Of a DNA stretch of 64,000 bases, positions 48,700-59,046 are shown piece by piece; position 1 is the stretch's first letter, and each line of letters opens with the position of its first letter. A program made the translations under genes and the position numbers. The notes beneath the pieces are model-generated. The model ran no database searches. It had not been told where the DNA came from and was given only the letters and a program-made list of their open reading frames with translations. The stretch spans positions 372,001 to 436,000 of the forward strand of contig CANTUR010000111.1 in NCBI GenBank assembly GCA_947683625.1. Reading direction: 5' to 3'. The DNA comes from Mallotus nudiflorus. Taxonomy: Eukaryota > Streptophyta > Magnoliopsida > Malpighiales > Euphorbiaceae.

Positions 48700-51600
48700 T
48701 GTCATCTGCTACCTCTTCTTCTTCTTCTTCTTCTTCTCAATTTCCTTCTCTCCTTCCTCTTTCAAACTCATCTTCCTCGACACCTTCTCATCTACAGCAG
48801 TCCTTTTCTATCAAACTAAATTCTAAAAAACAACATACTTTGGAAATTTCAATTCCAACCTTTATTAAATTTTTATAACCTTCATGATATCTTAACCAGT
48901 AATGAACTCCCTCCACTAAAAGAAATCCTCAACTCAACCTCTTCAAATATGGAACCAAACCCCGCTTACATTCAATGGTATAATAAAGACCAGCTATTGT
49001 TTTCATGGTTGCTCTCTTCAATTTCTGAAGAAATATATCCGCATCTCATTGGTCTTAATTCTTCTTCATCAATATGGAACGCTTTGGAGACTGTTTATGG
49101 CATTATCAATAACGCCCAATGCACTCAGTTATTTATTGAACTTCACCACTTGAAAAAGGATGATAAATTTGTATCTGATTATTTGTTTCAGGCTAAATAG
49201 ATTGTTGACTTATGGCCTTAGCTAGACAGGCTCTTTCTCCAGCAGAATTCAATGATATTATATTCAGGCAACTTGGATATGATTATAATGGATGTATTGG
49301 TGCTCTTCAGCAATGTGGTCATCCCTCTTTTTCATGAATTGCATAGGCAACTAGTAGCTTACAAGTTGCTCCTTAAATCTCACAAAGCATTATTACCAAG
49401 TGTCAATCTTGCCTATCAACCTATGCCCAACAATTCTTCCTTCCGTAATCAATAATTCTCACCTTGTTCAAATCGAGGTCATGGTGGTCGTAAAGGTTTT
49501 CACTCTTTCTCTTGGTCAGTAACTGTTACTTGTTAGATTTACGGATATCACAATAATTCAACTATTGAATGTCGCCGATGTTTTGATCAGAACCTTATTG
49601 CTTGTTCTTCTCCTCGGTCAATTCATGGTGATTTAAGGTTTGATGATTCTTACTGAACCTGACAAACCTCCTTCAATTTTCCTTAGTTAGACCACCATCA
49701 TCTACATCCGGATTTGATTAGTATTCAGACAGTGGTGTCAGTCATCTATAACACCAAATTTAGCATCTCTTTATACAGCTGAAGAATTTAAAGGTACTGA
49801 TAAGGTTATCATTGGAAATAGTAAAGGTATTCCTATTGCTCATGTTGGTCAAGGTTTAGTTTCTTCTTTATATAATTCTTTTATTTTTCTCAAAAATGTT
49901 GTTCATCTTCCTGATATTACTAAACCATTACTTTCAGTTCATCGCTTATGTAATGATAACGACTGCTCAGTTGAATTTTTTCCTAACCATTATCTTGTGA
50001 AGAATTGTCAAACTAAGGAAGTACTGCTTCAAGGCACGAGTGAATTAGGGCTTTACAAATTGCATTATGCACCTTTCAATTGTTCTTCTCTAATTACAGC
50101 TTCTCTTCCCACCTTATAAACTTGGCATCAATGTCTAGGTCATCCTAATTTTGTAGTTGTTTGTCGACTTTTTCATCAGTTTCAATACCAATAATTGTCA
50201 TGCCTATTGTTTGGGCAAAATGCATCGCACTATTTTGTCTCTCACAAATCATAAAAGTTCTCAACCTTTAGAATTAATCCATGTTAATGTATGGGTTCCT
50301 GCCCCTATTCAAACTTCTAATGGAGACAAATATTTTTTTTATTCTTATTGATGATTTTTCTTTATTCACTTCATTTTTTCCACTCAAAAATAAAAAAGAC
50401 GTTCGTAAAATTTTTATTCAATTTTAAACTTTTATGGAAAAACAATTCAATTTCAAAATCAAGTCCTTTAATTCGAGCTAGGGGGTGAATTTCGGCTATT
50501 GTTTAAACACTTTCTAAATATTGGTATTCATGTGTCCTCATACTTATAAGCAGAATGGTACTACTAAACATAAAATTTAGCATATTATGGACATTGGTTT
50601 AGCATTATTAGGCCAGTCTAATGTACCATTTAAATTTTGTCATTTTTCCTTTGAGATAGCTGTATTTCTTGTTAATAGGATGCGCTCTCAATCATTAAAA
50701 AATCAAATTCCCTTTTATCTTATGTACAAAAAATATCCTGACTATTCCTTAAGAGTTTTTGGATGTATTGCATATGCCTTGTTAAGGCCTTTCAATAAAC
50801 ATAAGTTTTCTTTTTGAACAAAGGCTTGTGTATTTCTTAGTTAATTACCTTACTATCTTGGCTATCGATGTCTTGACAAAGAAACAGGGAGAATTTATAT
50901 GTCTCATCATATTAAATTCAATGAATCTAAATTTCCATTCCAACACAATCTCTTCTATAAATTACATCACCTCCACAACCTTTAAATTCCTTTTTCATGC
51001 AGGTGCAATTACCCTTGCCATAAGTCTAACATTTTCAAGAGTCCTTCCAAGTTATGATGTCTCCTTCTCTTACTTCTCTTTTAACACCATCTTCTCCTAC
51101 CCAATCTCTTATTATCCCCAAAATGCCAATATCCTTATCCACACTAACACCCTTATCTCACTCTACTCCCACTTCCACTAAATCTCCTCACCTCTTATCT
51201 AAATCTCCAACACCAACCATTCCTAACTCTAATTCAAATAATCTTAATTCATATGGATTAAAATTATTTTTTAATCTCTAATCCTCATCTTCATCATATC
51301 CTACTGAACCATATCCTTCTTTTTCTTTATAACCCAAACAACCAAAAAAATCTCCTCACCTGTACCTCTTCGCCATCATCAAATGATTCTTCATCCTACC
51401 ACAATGAACAGAACCCAATGTTATGCTCTTCTCACCCACACTCCTCAGGAAATTAAACCAACTAGCTATGCTTAAGCACAAAAATTTAGTCAATGGCACA
51501 TTGCAATGGATGCCTTACATTGCACTCATACTTGAGACCTAGTACCGCTACCTTCAGATGCTAATGTTGTAGGTAATAAATGGGTTTATAAGATCAAAAG

Positions 51601-52915
51601 GAAAGCTAATGGTGATATTAATAGGTTTAAAGCACATTTAGTTAATAAAGGATATAGTCAAGAACATGGGTTGGACTATACTGAAACCTTCAGTCCGATG
51701 GTTAAGCTAGTCATAGTTAGGATTATTCTTTCAATGGCGATTTTAAAAAATTGGAAAATATCTCAATTGGATGTAAGCAATGATTTTTTACATGGTGATT
51801 TATCTGAAACGGTGTACATGGTCCAACCTCAGGGTTACATTTATAAACACAAACCTAATCATGTTTGTTAGCTTAGCAAGTCTCTTTATGGCCTGAAGCA
51901 GGCACCATGTGTATGGTTTCATAAATTGAGTGGCTTTCTCCAATTACTTGGGTTTTCTGGTTCTCATTTTGATCCCTCCTTATTTCTTTATTTACAAAAC
52001 AATATTCAGTGCTTTATACTTGTCTCTATAGATGACATTCTTCTAATAAGAAACAATAATGTTTTTCTTGCTTCTATTATTTCTCAATTATCTTCGGCAT
52101 TCTACTTAAAGGATCTTGGTTTGCTACACTATTTACTAGGAATACATCATAGGGATTCTTGAATTCATAGGTATGACTACATGTAAACCTTTATCCACTC
52201 CTATAGTGTCGAGTATATCTTTGTTCAAAGATTCATCACCATCCCTTTCTCCTACTAAAGCATTAAATTTTTGCAAGTGTTGTGGGTCTTTACAATATAT
52301 CATTTTTACTAGATCAGACTTGATGTTTGTTGTTAATAAACTCATATAGTTTATGCACTCTCTTACTCAACTTCATTTGCAGGCCATGAAGAGAGTGCTT
52401 CAATATCTTCAAGGAACCAAAACTAAAAGTTTACTCATCTCCCAGAATGCCAATTTCAATCTCACTACATTTGTTAATGTTGATTGGGTGGGTAGCTTGG
52501 ATGATAGAAAGTCGACAGGTGCTTATCTCATTTACAAGGGCAAAAACTTAATCTCTTGGCAATAAAAAAATAGTAAACGATCATAAGAAATTCCATTGAA
52601 TTCAAATTTAAGGTTATGGCAAATGTCGCTATTAAGCTTTGGTAGCTCACTCATCTTCTTCATGAACTTTGGCTACCTATAACTAAAGTTCTATAAGTTT
52701 GGTGTGACAATCTCAGAGCAGTATTTATTTCATCAAATCCTGCCTTTACTACAAGAATGTGCCATGTTGAAGTTGACTACCACTTCATGAGAGAACAAAT
52801 GGCTGCAAAATGTTTGAGCATTGGATCCATCTCAACCAAATATCAACTGGCAGATATCATGAAAAAGCCATTGTCTAAACCTGCATTTCAGTTTATCTTT
52901 GCTAAGCTATGACTT
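48700..52915 (+). pseudogene. Copia gag-pol, extensively decayed
   Basis: Gag: a Ser-rich start (MSSATSSSSS, 48700), then 48949-49200 with YNKDQLLFSWLLSSISEE and IWNALETVYG, a Copia gag (UBN2) signature. Integrase remnants lie at about 50157-50817 (HRTILSLTNHKSSQPLELIH, RVFGCIAYAL). RT: 51580-52162 with KWVYKIKRKANGD, MDYTETFSPMVK, SQLDVSNDFLHGDLSE and the SIDDILL site. RNase H: 52353-52565 with MKRVLQYLQGT and DDRKSTGAYLI. Many stops and frame changes separate the pieces. Confidence 0.85.
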
Positions 52916-52957
52916 GCACCATGCTAGCCTAGGCTTTTTTGGGGGGGGGGGGGGGTG

Positions 52958-53116
52958 TATTAGCGATAAGCTCCTAATAAGGTTGATCATTTAATAAGTT
53001 GTTTAATGAGTTGTTTAGTTTGTTATAACAACAACTTCTTATGTAACTGTATCTGTATATATATTTCACATCTGAATATACAAACACACGATTGACATAC
53101 AACAATATTATTGAGT
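52958..53116 (+). repeat. Copia 3' LTR (159 bp)
   Basis: Pairs with 48492-48650. Preceded by the G15 purine tract (52941-52955) and TG. Confidence 0.88.
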
Positions 53117-53172
53117 TGACCAATCGTTTAGATCTACTGACAGAAATTACAATTATTTAAGTAATATCTTAA

Positions 53173-53412
53173 GGGATAAATTATGATTTTTTCCTTGTGT
53201 TTTAGCCCATTGCATTACTTCATTCCTAACATTTGAAAAACTATTTATTCATTCTTATATTTTTTAAATTTTAACATTTATTAGTCTTTCTGTCGAGAAT
53301 GAAGTAGCATGAAAATTCAAAAAAATGAAGATGAATAAATATTTTTTCAAATGTCAGGGATAAAGTAATGTAATGGAACAAAACACAGGATGGAAATTGT
53401 AATTTACCATAA
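53173..53412. mobile_element. Foldback MITE, about 240 bp
   Basis: The two halves are inverted copies of each other over roughly 110-120 bp (left GGGATAAATTATGATTTTTT, right ending AAATTGTAATTTACCAT). CTTAA flanks both sides (53168-53172 and 53413-53417). There is no coding capacity. The superfamily is not certain. Confidence 0.8.
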
Positions 53413-53418
53413 CTTAAG

Positions 53419-53989
53419 TTCAAGATGTATGCATTTGTGTTAAATTAATTACTAAAAAAACTTTTACTACCCTTGTGACAATGCCAAATAAATGTTTTTA
53501 GCTTGTTAGATATTAATTCAAGGGACTGGGAATAAAGAAGGTGGATGAAAGTAATTAAGAAGAATGAGTAAAAAAAAATAGGACGAAGAAGAAAAATTTG
53601 CAAGTAGTGAGGCTGGAATCCAATTCTTGAAGTCACATCTGTTTTGCTTTCTAAAATTGGGAATATATTCTCGATAAAACACTTATAGTTTTCACCCTTA
53701 TACTTTATAAAAATTAAAAAGAAATTATGCTACATTTAGATACAAAGAATTTGATCATACATTTGAATTGCTTGGTAATCATGTAGATGTGTATTAATCA
53801 TCATTTGCAATGAACTCTAACTACATATTATTGAGAATTTAATATTAGAAATCTAAAATTTTAAATCAAATAGTTTTATCCAAACACAAACACAAAATTA
53901 AGAAATTCAAATGAAGGCCAAATGGTCAATTTGGACCCTTAGTTTTAGCCTTCAAGTTGACAATGATCTTCATAATTTATTTTTTTGGA
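53419..53989. other. RIP-unit spacer, copy C
   Basis: No gene. The block around 53600-53730 repeats the TCTTGAA...ACATCTG spacer sequence found at 45340, 48330 and 62810. Confidence 0.6.
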
Positions 53990-54060
53990 GCCTTGAACAG
54001 ATCATCGTTAGGCATCCCACTGGAAATCTTAACAAAAAATGGTTGCTATCATTGCTGTAA
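53990..54060 (+). pseudogene. RIP B-chain tail (unit copy C)
   Basis: About 70 bp matching 9047-9119 of the intact RIP gene: the last B-chain codons including the final QKW-type segment and the stop. The downstream 3' flank (AGGTGAGCACTTAGCA and on) matches as well. Everything upstream of the tail is missing. Confidence 0.85.
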
Positions 54061-54429
54061 AATATGTTAAGATACATACATAGGTGAGCACTTAGCACCA
54101 TTCCTGTGCTCACTTGCCTATCTTCTCAATATTACTGTGCTGCATCTCAATATATTAATCTATGTAGAATAAATTTTTTGCATATTTGGGTATATGCCAT
54201 TCAGTATCAGCATCATGCTTACACGCTTGCTGAAAATTGATAAATATTTAATGACCTTATGTCAATTTGTTCCATATATTGAAGCAACCATTAATTTTAG
54301 AATCATTTGCATTCTCTAATTCAAACTCATATTAAATTGCTCAATCCATATATATTAATATAGAATCTCTCATATAAGCATTCCATGTTGTCAAATGCAT
54401 ACTCTAATATTGAGAATTAGTTAGGTAAG
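54061..54429. other. RIP 3' flank, copy C
   Basis: No gene. It is similar to 9120-9235 and 46617-46860, and carries the TAGAATAAA context at about 54166. Confidence 0.7.
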
Positions 54430-54946
54430 GGATAAGTACAATTTTGATCCCTATGATTTTACTTTTTGGCAAAACTAGTCATGTGTTTTTGTTTTACATT
54501 TAAATGTCATGTGTTTCATATTTTTTTACATTTTAGTACCATTCTAATATATATTGTTTAAAATGTATACTTTAATGTAAAAATAATATGTAATTTTAAT
54601 GCTAAAATCATATAATAAGTAATATATTATTCAACTAACTACAATAAACTTGCAAAAATTTAAATTTAGATGTATTTTTAATTTAATTATAAATAAAAAG
54701 GAATTATTTTTAAAATAAATTTACAAAATTTTTAAAAATAACCAATTATTTAAATTGATTATAAATCATATATAAAATAAATTTAGTATTAGAATTTAAT
54801 ATTATATTAATGTTTTCTCATAAAATAATGATGATTTTTATCATAAATATAGTAAAATATAAAAAAAATGCATAACACATGATACTTAAATGTCAAAATA
54901 AAATCACAGGAAGGCAAAACTATAAGAATTAAAGTCGTACTTATCC
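54430..54946. mobile_element. MITE-like element with long inverted ends, about 517 bp
   Basis: The left end GGATAAGTACAATTTTGATC and the right end (reverse complement GGATAAGTACGACTTTAATT) are inverted copies extending imperfectly for about 100 bp. The interior is AT-rich and non-coding. The paralogous sequence at about 46860 lacks it, giving an approximate empty site. A TAA on both sides may be the target duplication. Confidence 0.75.
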
Positions 54947-55368
54947 ATAAAATTAAAATAAATAAATTTTGTAATTAGGAAATTGATATTAATTAAAAAG
55001 TAATTATGCAAATGAAAATTTGAACAAAGTTAAAATAATCGAAATCAGTAGCTCCTCTTTGATTAAGTTAAGCTTTCAATTATTTTCTTTTTCCTTCAGT
55101 TTTTTTTAAAAAAACTTTTTGACCGTGAAGTCACTAACTAGTGATTTTGTTAGATAAAAAATTATAATATAAAAATTAAAAAAATTAAGATATTTAATGC
55201 TTAATTAAAATATATAATATTAATATATAATTTCATACACATCTGCACCTAGATGCTTATTTTATTATATATATATAGAGCTTAATGGTACATCAGCAAC
55301 CTAGTTTCTTTGGATTCTGAGGTTATGATGAGTTTAACCCTGGCAGGACATTCATTAAAGAAACAAAT
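54947..55368. other. RIP 3' flank, copy C continued
   Basis: No gene. It matches 46870-47290, ending in the shared GGCAGGACATTCATTAAAGA segment at the point where the LINE fragment begins. Copy C therefore lost or never had the antisense frame. Confidence 0.7.
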
Positions 55369-56440
55369 CTTATTATCAAATTGCAAAAACTAACTCCAGA
55401 TTACAGAAAAGGAAAAATTTATAATGTCTCAACGAAACACTAAAAGAAACAAAAGACCCATAAAAAGAAATGACCCAAAACAAAACATAAAGTGTGCGTA
55501 AAATTTTAAAAGTGCCCAAAACAGCTTTAAACAGTCGCATTTGAGCCTGAAAATGGGCTGTGATTGGTAAATCCCGTTGAGCATATAGATTTCTGGACAA
55601 ATTTTGATTCCATATATATTATGGACTCCACAACTCATCCAGAATTAAAAGTTATGGGTTCTTTGTACGATCTGGCCTTTTTACCATCGCATTGCTCCGT
55701 AATTGTAAGGCTTGCACGTCTGCTGTCAGTCCCGCATCAGACCACCATTGCTGAATTCTAACAGTCGTAATCATGGGGTCTTCCACTCTTCCTTCAAAGA
55801 ATATGGCATTTCTCACCTTCCAAATATGCCAACAGATGCTTGCTACAAGTCTCATGAGATCAGGATGACCTGCAGAATCCAACATTGAGTAAGTAGCTTC
55901 CCACCAAGTTTTGAATGATGTGAAGCCCACAATATTGGATGGGTTATAACCAAGAGGACTTGTATGCCAAATAATTCTTGAGTGATTACATAGGAAGAGT
56001 AAATGCTCCAACGATTCCATAGGATGGTCACATCTTAAGCAAACAGGGCTGAGGTTGCGCCGCCTTCTGACCAAAGTTTCCCCAGTGGGAACAGCGTTCC
56101 TAACACAACGCCAGATGAAGGTTTTCACCTTTGGAGGCACCTGGAGTAACCAAATGGAAAACCATAAACCTGATTGATTGCTAGAGCTATTTGTGAACGA
56201 TGAGAAGCAGTTTTGAGTCTGCTGCGGAGCCTTGAGAAATTTATATCCAGATTTAACAGAGTAGATACCATGCCCGTCAAAGTGCCACATAATTCTATCA
56301 TTACCAACACTCCTGGGAATGGGGATACATTTGATCGCCTGCTGTTCAGTCTTTGAAAACAGTTCTGACAGGCGAAGGGCATTCCAAGTATGTTCCTGCA
56401 AATCAATTATGCCCTTTACATAAAACAACATGCCAAATCT
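55369..56440 (-). mobile_element. 5'-truncated LINE-type element
   Basis: Paralogous sequence of the RIP unit stops at about 55368 (compare 47289). From there the minus strand carries the C-terminal part of a plant LINE polyprotein. The 5' side ends near 56440 without the RT core. No clear poly-A tail or target duplication is visible, so boundaries are approximate. Confidence 0.65.
55652..56431 (-). CDS. LINE-derived zinc-binding RT domain protein (259 aa)
   Basis: An open minus-strand frame. Residues about 10-70 hold the linker after the LINE RT (TWNALRLSELFS, IPIPRSVGNDRIMWHFDGHG, YSVKSGYKFL). Residues about 90-160 are the RT zinc-binding domain (IWLLQVPPKVKTFIWRCVRN; Cys in CLRCDH and LFLCNH). 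The last part (VASICWHIWKVRNAIFFEGR) leads to the RNase H linker, but no RNase H follows. It lacks the catalytic RT, so it is a fragment of a retroelement protein, not an enzyme. It is unusual only in being free of stops for 259 codons. Whether it is expressed cannot be told. Confidence 0.7.
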   Translation of the reverse strand: MLFYVKGIIDLQEHTWNALRLSELFSKTEQQAIKCIPIPRSVGNDRIMWHFDGHGIYSVKSGYKFLKAPQQTQNCFSSFTNSSSNQSGLWFSIWLLQVPPKVKTFIWRCVRNAVPTGETLVRRRRNLSPVCLRCDHPMESLEHLLFLCNHSRIIWHTSPLGYNPSNIVGFTSFKTWWEATYSMLDSAGHPDLMRLVASICWHIWKVRNAIFFEGRVEDPMITTVRIQQWWSDAGLTADVQALQLRSNAMVKRPDRTKNP

Positions 56441-56622
56441 AGTATTTCAACCCAAAAATCGTTAAGAAAGCGGGAGGCAACTGCTACTTCTGTTGATTAA
56501 CTTAGTTAAGAGGAAGAAATTAAGATTAAAATGTTGATAACGTACCAAGTAATTAGCAAATATGACACCATTATTGATATCAACTCATTCATAAGATAAA
56601 AGTGAAAAATGTAGTCCAAAAT

Positions 56623-56793
56623 ACCACCCTCCACTTGGTTGAAGTGATAGAGTGATACCCATAACCTTAGACCTTCTAAGGTCATTGGTTCAAGTTATAG
56701 GTACAACACATAAAACATGTTGCTCCCTATTGAGGTGTGAGGTTCCAATCTCTCTCCCCTTACCTCCAAAATGTAACTTGTTTAAAAAAAAAA
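56623..56793 (+). mobile_element. tRNA-derived SINE with target-site duplication
   Basis: About 170 bp with a polymerase III A-box-like TTGGTTGAAGTGATAGAG and a B-box-like GGTTCAAGTTA, ending in a poly-A run (56784-56793). It is flanked by a near-perfect duplication: ATGTAGTCCAAAAT (56609-56622) and ATGTAGTCCAAGAT (56794-56807). Confidence 0.82.
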
Positions 56794-56807
56794 ATGTAGT
56801 CCAAGAT

Positions 56808-57777
56808 GTCTGATTGTGACCGTTCGTTAACATTTGAAATGGGGATAGATGGTAATGTTGACAAAAGTGATAATTTTTTCTTTTGATCCAAGACAAAAAG
56901 TAATTATGATGACAGTTATACGAAGAGGTGATTACAAAACTTAGGAAAGGAATGGTTTAGATCAACGGAAGGTACATGCGTAATTTCACCACCACCATCT
57001 TCCCCAGAAGGGATAGGGCATTTAATTACGTACATACACATTTGATAGTACTATGTGTACATATGTATTATTATGATCATTAACTTTTCCTATTCTGGAA
57101 CTGGAAGCTGTGTTTTATATTGCTTTTCATGAATCAAAGTGGTGGGTTTTAGTTTAGTATAATATATATAACATGTGGATCTTCACTTAATGTTTTTGCT
57201 TCTTCAAACCCTTCCATTTTTTTCCTCCTTTTCCTTTTTCTTTTTCAAATATATATTAAAAAAAAAAAAGCCACAAACATTTCTTTCTAAAAAATATATA
57301 TATACATACCCATCAATTGAAGAATCTTTTTTTCATCAACAACAACCGCTGCCAATTTAAAAAAATAAATAAATTCTTTTTTTTTTTTTTTTCTCTCTTC
57401 CCATTCCCATGCTAAACAAAGGGGAAAAAAATTAGAAGAGATGAAATGATGACAACTTTTTTTTAACATGCAAGAATTTAAAGAAAGATAATAAAGAAAT
57501 TAAATAGATGCGAAAACAATCAACAACTATTAGAATCAATTAGTGTAAGGTTGTTCCAATTTAAGTGAGATTTTGAATTCAAGTCTTGAGGTAAGTAACC
57601 ATGTTAAATTAGTTGTTGGGAGATCTTTACCACCCTTATGATCCTACTGAATCGAACCCTAAATTCAACAAAAGAAATAAGATCAAAACAATCAATAAAG
57701 GAAAAAAAAGATTAAGCCTTTTTCTTTAAAAAAAACAAAAAACAAGAAACAAAGGATGTCCATCCATGGAAGATGAA
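56808..57777. other. Intergenic region, no supported gene
   Basis: AT-rich with homopolymers. Around 57541-57660 is a sequence with a B-box-like motif (GAATTCAAGTC) that resembles segments near 2900-3000 and 45540-45610, possibly a second old SINE-like family. Confidence 0.5.
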
Positions 57778-57995
57778 AAATAAAATTCAGAGAAAAAAAA
57801 AAAAGAAAATTCAAGAGAAATATTTTTTCATGATATTCAAAGAAGGGTTACACCCCTTATATATACATATAGGAATCCTAATTATAACCTAATTAGGAAT
57901 AGAATAACATCCTAAATAGAAGAAAACTTTATTCCTAATTATATACAAATATTTACTTCCTAATATATACAATAAAAATATTTACTTCCTCAACA
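57778..57995 (-). repeat. Copia (minus) 3' LTR
   Basis: Pairs with 62323-62536 (shared GAAGGGTTACACCCCTTATA). Minus-strand start TGTTGAGGAAG. Confidence 0.85.
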
Positions 57996-58002
57996 CTCCC
58001 CC

Positions 58003-59046
58003 TCAAGTTAGTGAGTGTATATCAATCATTCCCAACTTGCCAAGTGAGTTGTAGAATATTTTTCTGGATACAACCTTTGTGAGAATGTCATGTAGTTGAG
58101 TTTGAGAAGAAACATATACAAGATCAATTGTTCCTTGGTTCAGATGATCCTTTATGAAATGTCTGTCAACCTCTACATACTTAGTCCGATCATGTTGAAC
58201 CGGATTGTTTGCAATTGCTATGGCTTCCTTGTTATCATAATGTAACAACATAGGCTTCAAATGTTTTAATCCTAGATCTTGAACAATTCGCCTTATCCAG
58301 AGCAACTCACATACTCCCTGAGCCATTTCTCTAAACTCAGCTTTAGCACTTGACCTTGCTACAACTTTCTGCTTCTTGCTTCTCCAAGTGACTAAATTAT
58401 TTCCAACAAATGTAAAGTACCCGGATGTTGATTTTCGATTAGTTTGATCTCCAGCCCAATCAGCATCAGTATAGCCAGTAATTTCATAATCGTTATTCCT
58501 CCCAAAGAATAACCCTTTACCCGGAGAAGACTTTAGATATCTTAATACTTGGTATACCGCATCCATATGTTCTTTACTTAGATAATGCATGAACTGACTT
58601 ATAACACTTACTACATCAGCAATGTCTGGTCGAGTATGAGATATGTAAATCAACCTTCCCTCCAACCTTTGATATTGATCTTTATCATTTAGAACTTGAT
58701 CTCCTAGGACTAAAAGTCCATGGTTGACTTCAATTGGAGTCTTAGCTGGCTTACAATCAAACATGCATGTCTCTGTCAGTAGGTCCATTACGTACTTTCA
58801 TTGGCAGAGGGAAATTTCTTGAGCTGATCTTACAACTTCAATTCCTAAAAAATACTTAAAGTTATTTAAATCCTTAAGTTCAAACTCAGATGTTAACTGT
58901 CTTTGCAAGATTATTGTCTCACTCAGATAATTTCCAATGACCACAATATCATCAATATATACAATTAGCACGATGGCTTTACCTAACTTCTGTTTGATGA
59001 ATAGTGTGTGATCCGCATCACTTTGCTTATATCTGAGCTTCCTCAT
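58003..59046 (-). pseudogene. Copia RT end and RNase H
   Basis: The RT part (59046-58798) keeps the catalytic YIDDIV and ELKDLNNFKYFLGIEV. After a stop, the 261-codon frame 58788-58003 covers the connection and RNase H (GYTDADWAGDQTNRKSTSGY, VARSSAKAEFREMAQGVCEL, HYDNKEAIAIANNP, VEVDRHFIKDHL). The last frame is intact to its natural end. Confidence 0.9.

Larger units (their letters stand above)
48492..53116 (+). mobile_element. Copia element with 159-bp LTRs
   Basis: LTRs are 48492-48650 and 52958-53116, equal in length. They are flanked by TGACC (48487-48491 and 53117-53121). The primer site TGGTATCAAAGCA follows the 5' LTR, and a run of 15 G precedes the 3' LTR. The empty site survives in a paralogous spacer at 62926-62937. 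The LTR ends appear as TATTAGC...TTGAGT rather than TG...CA. A TG lies just outside the 3' LTR. The coding region is heavily broken. Confidence 0.88.
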
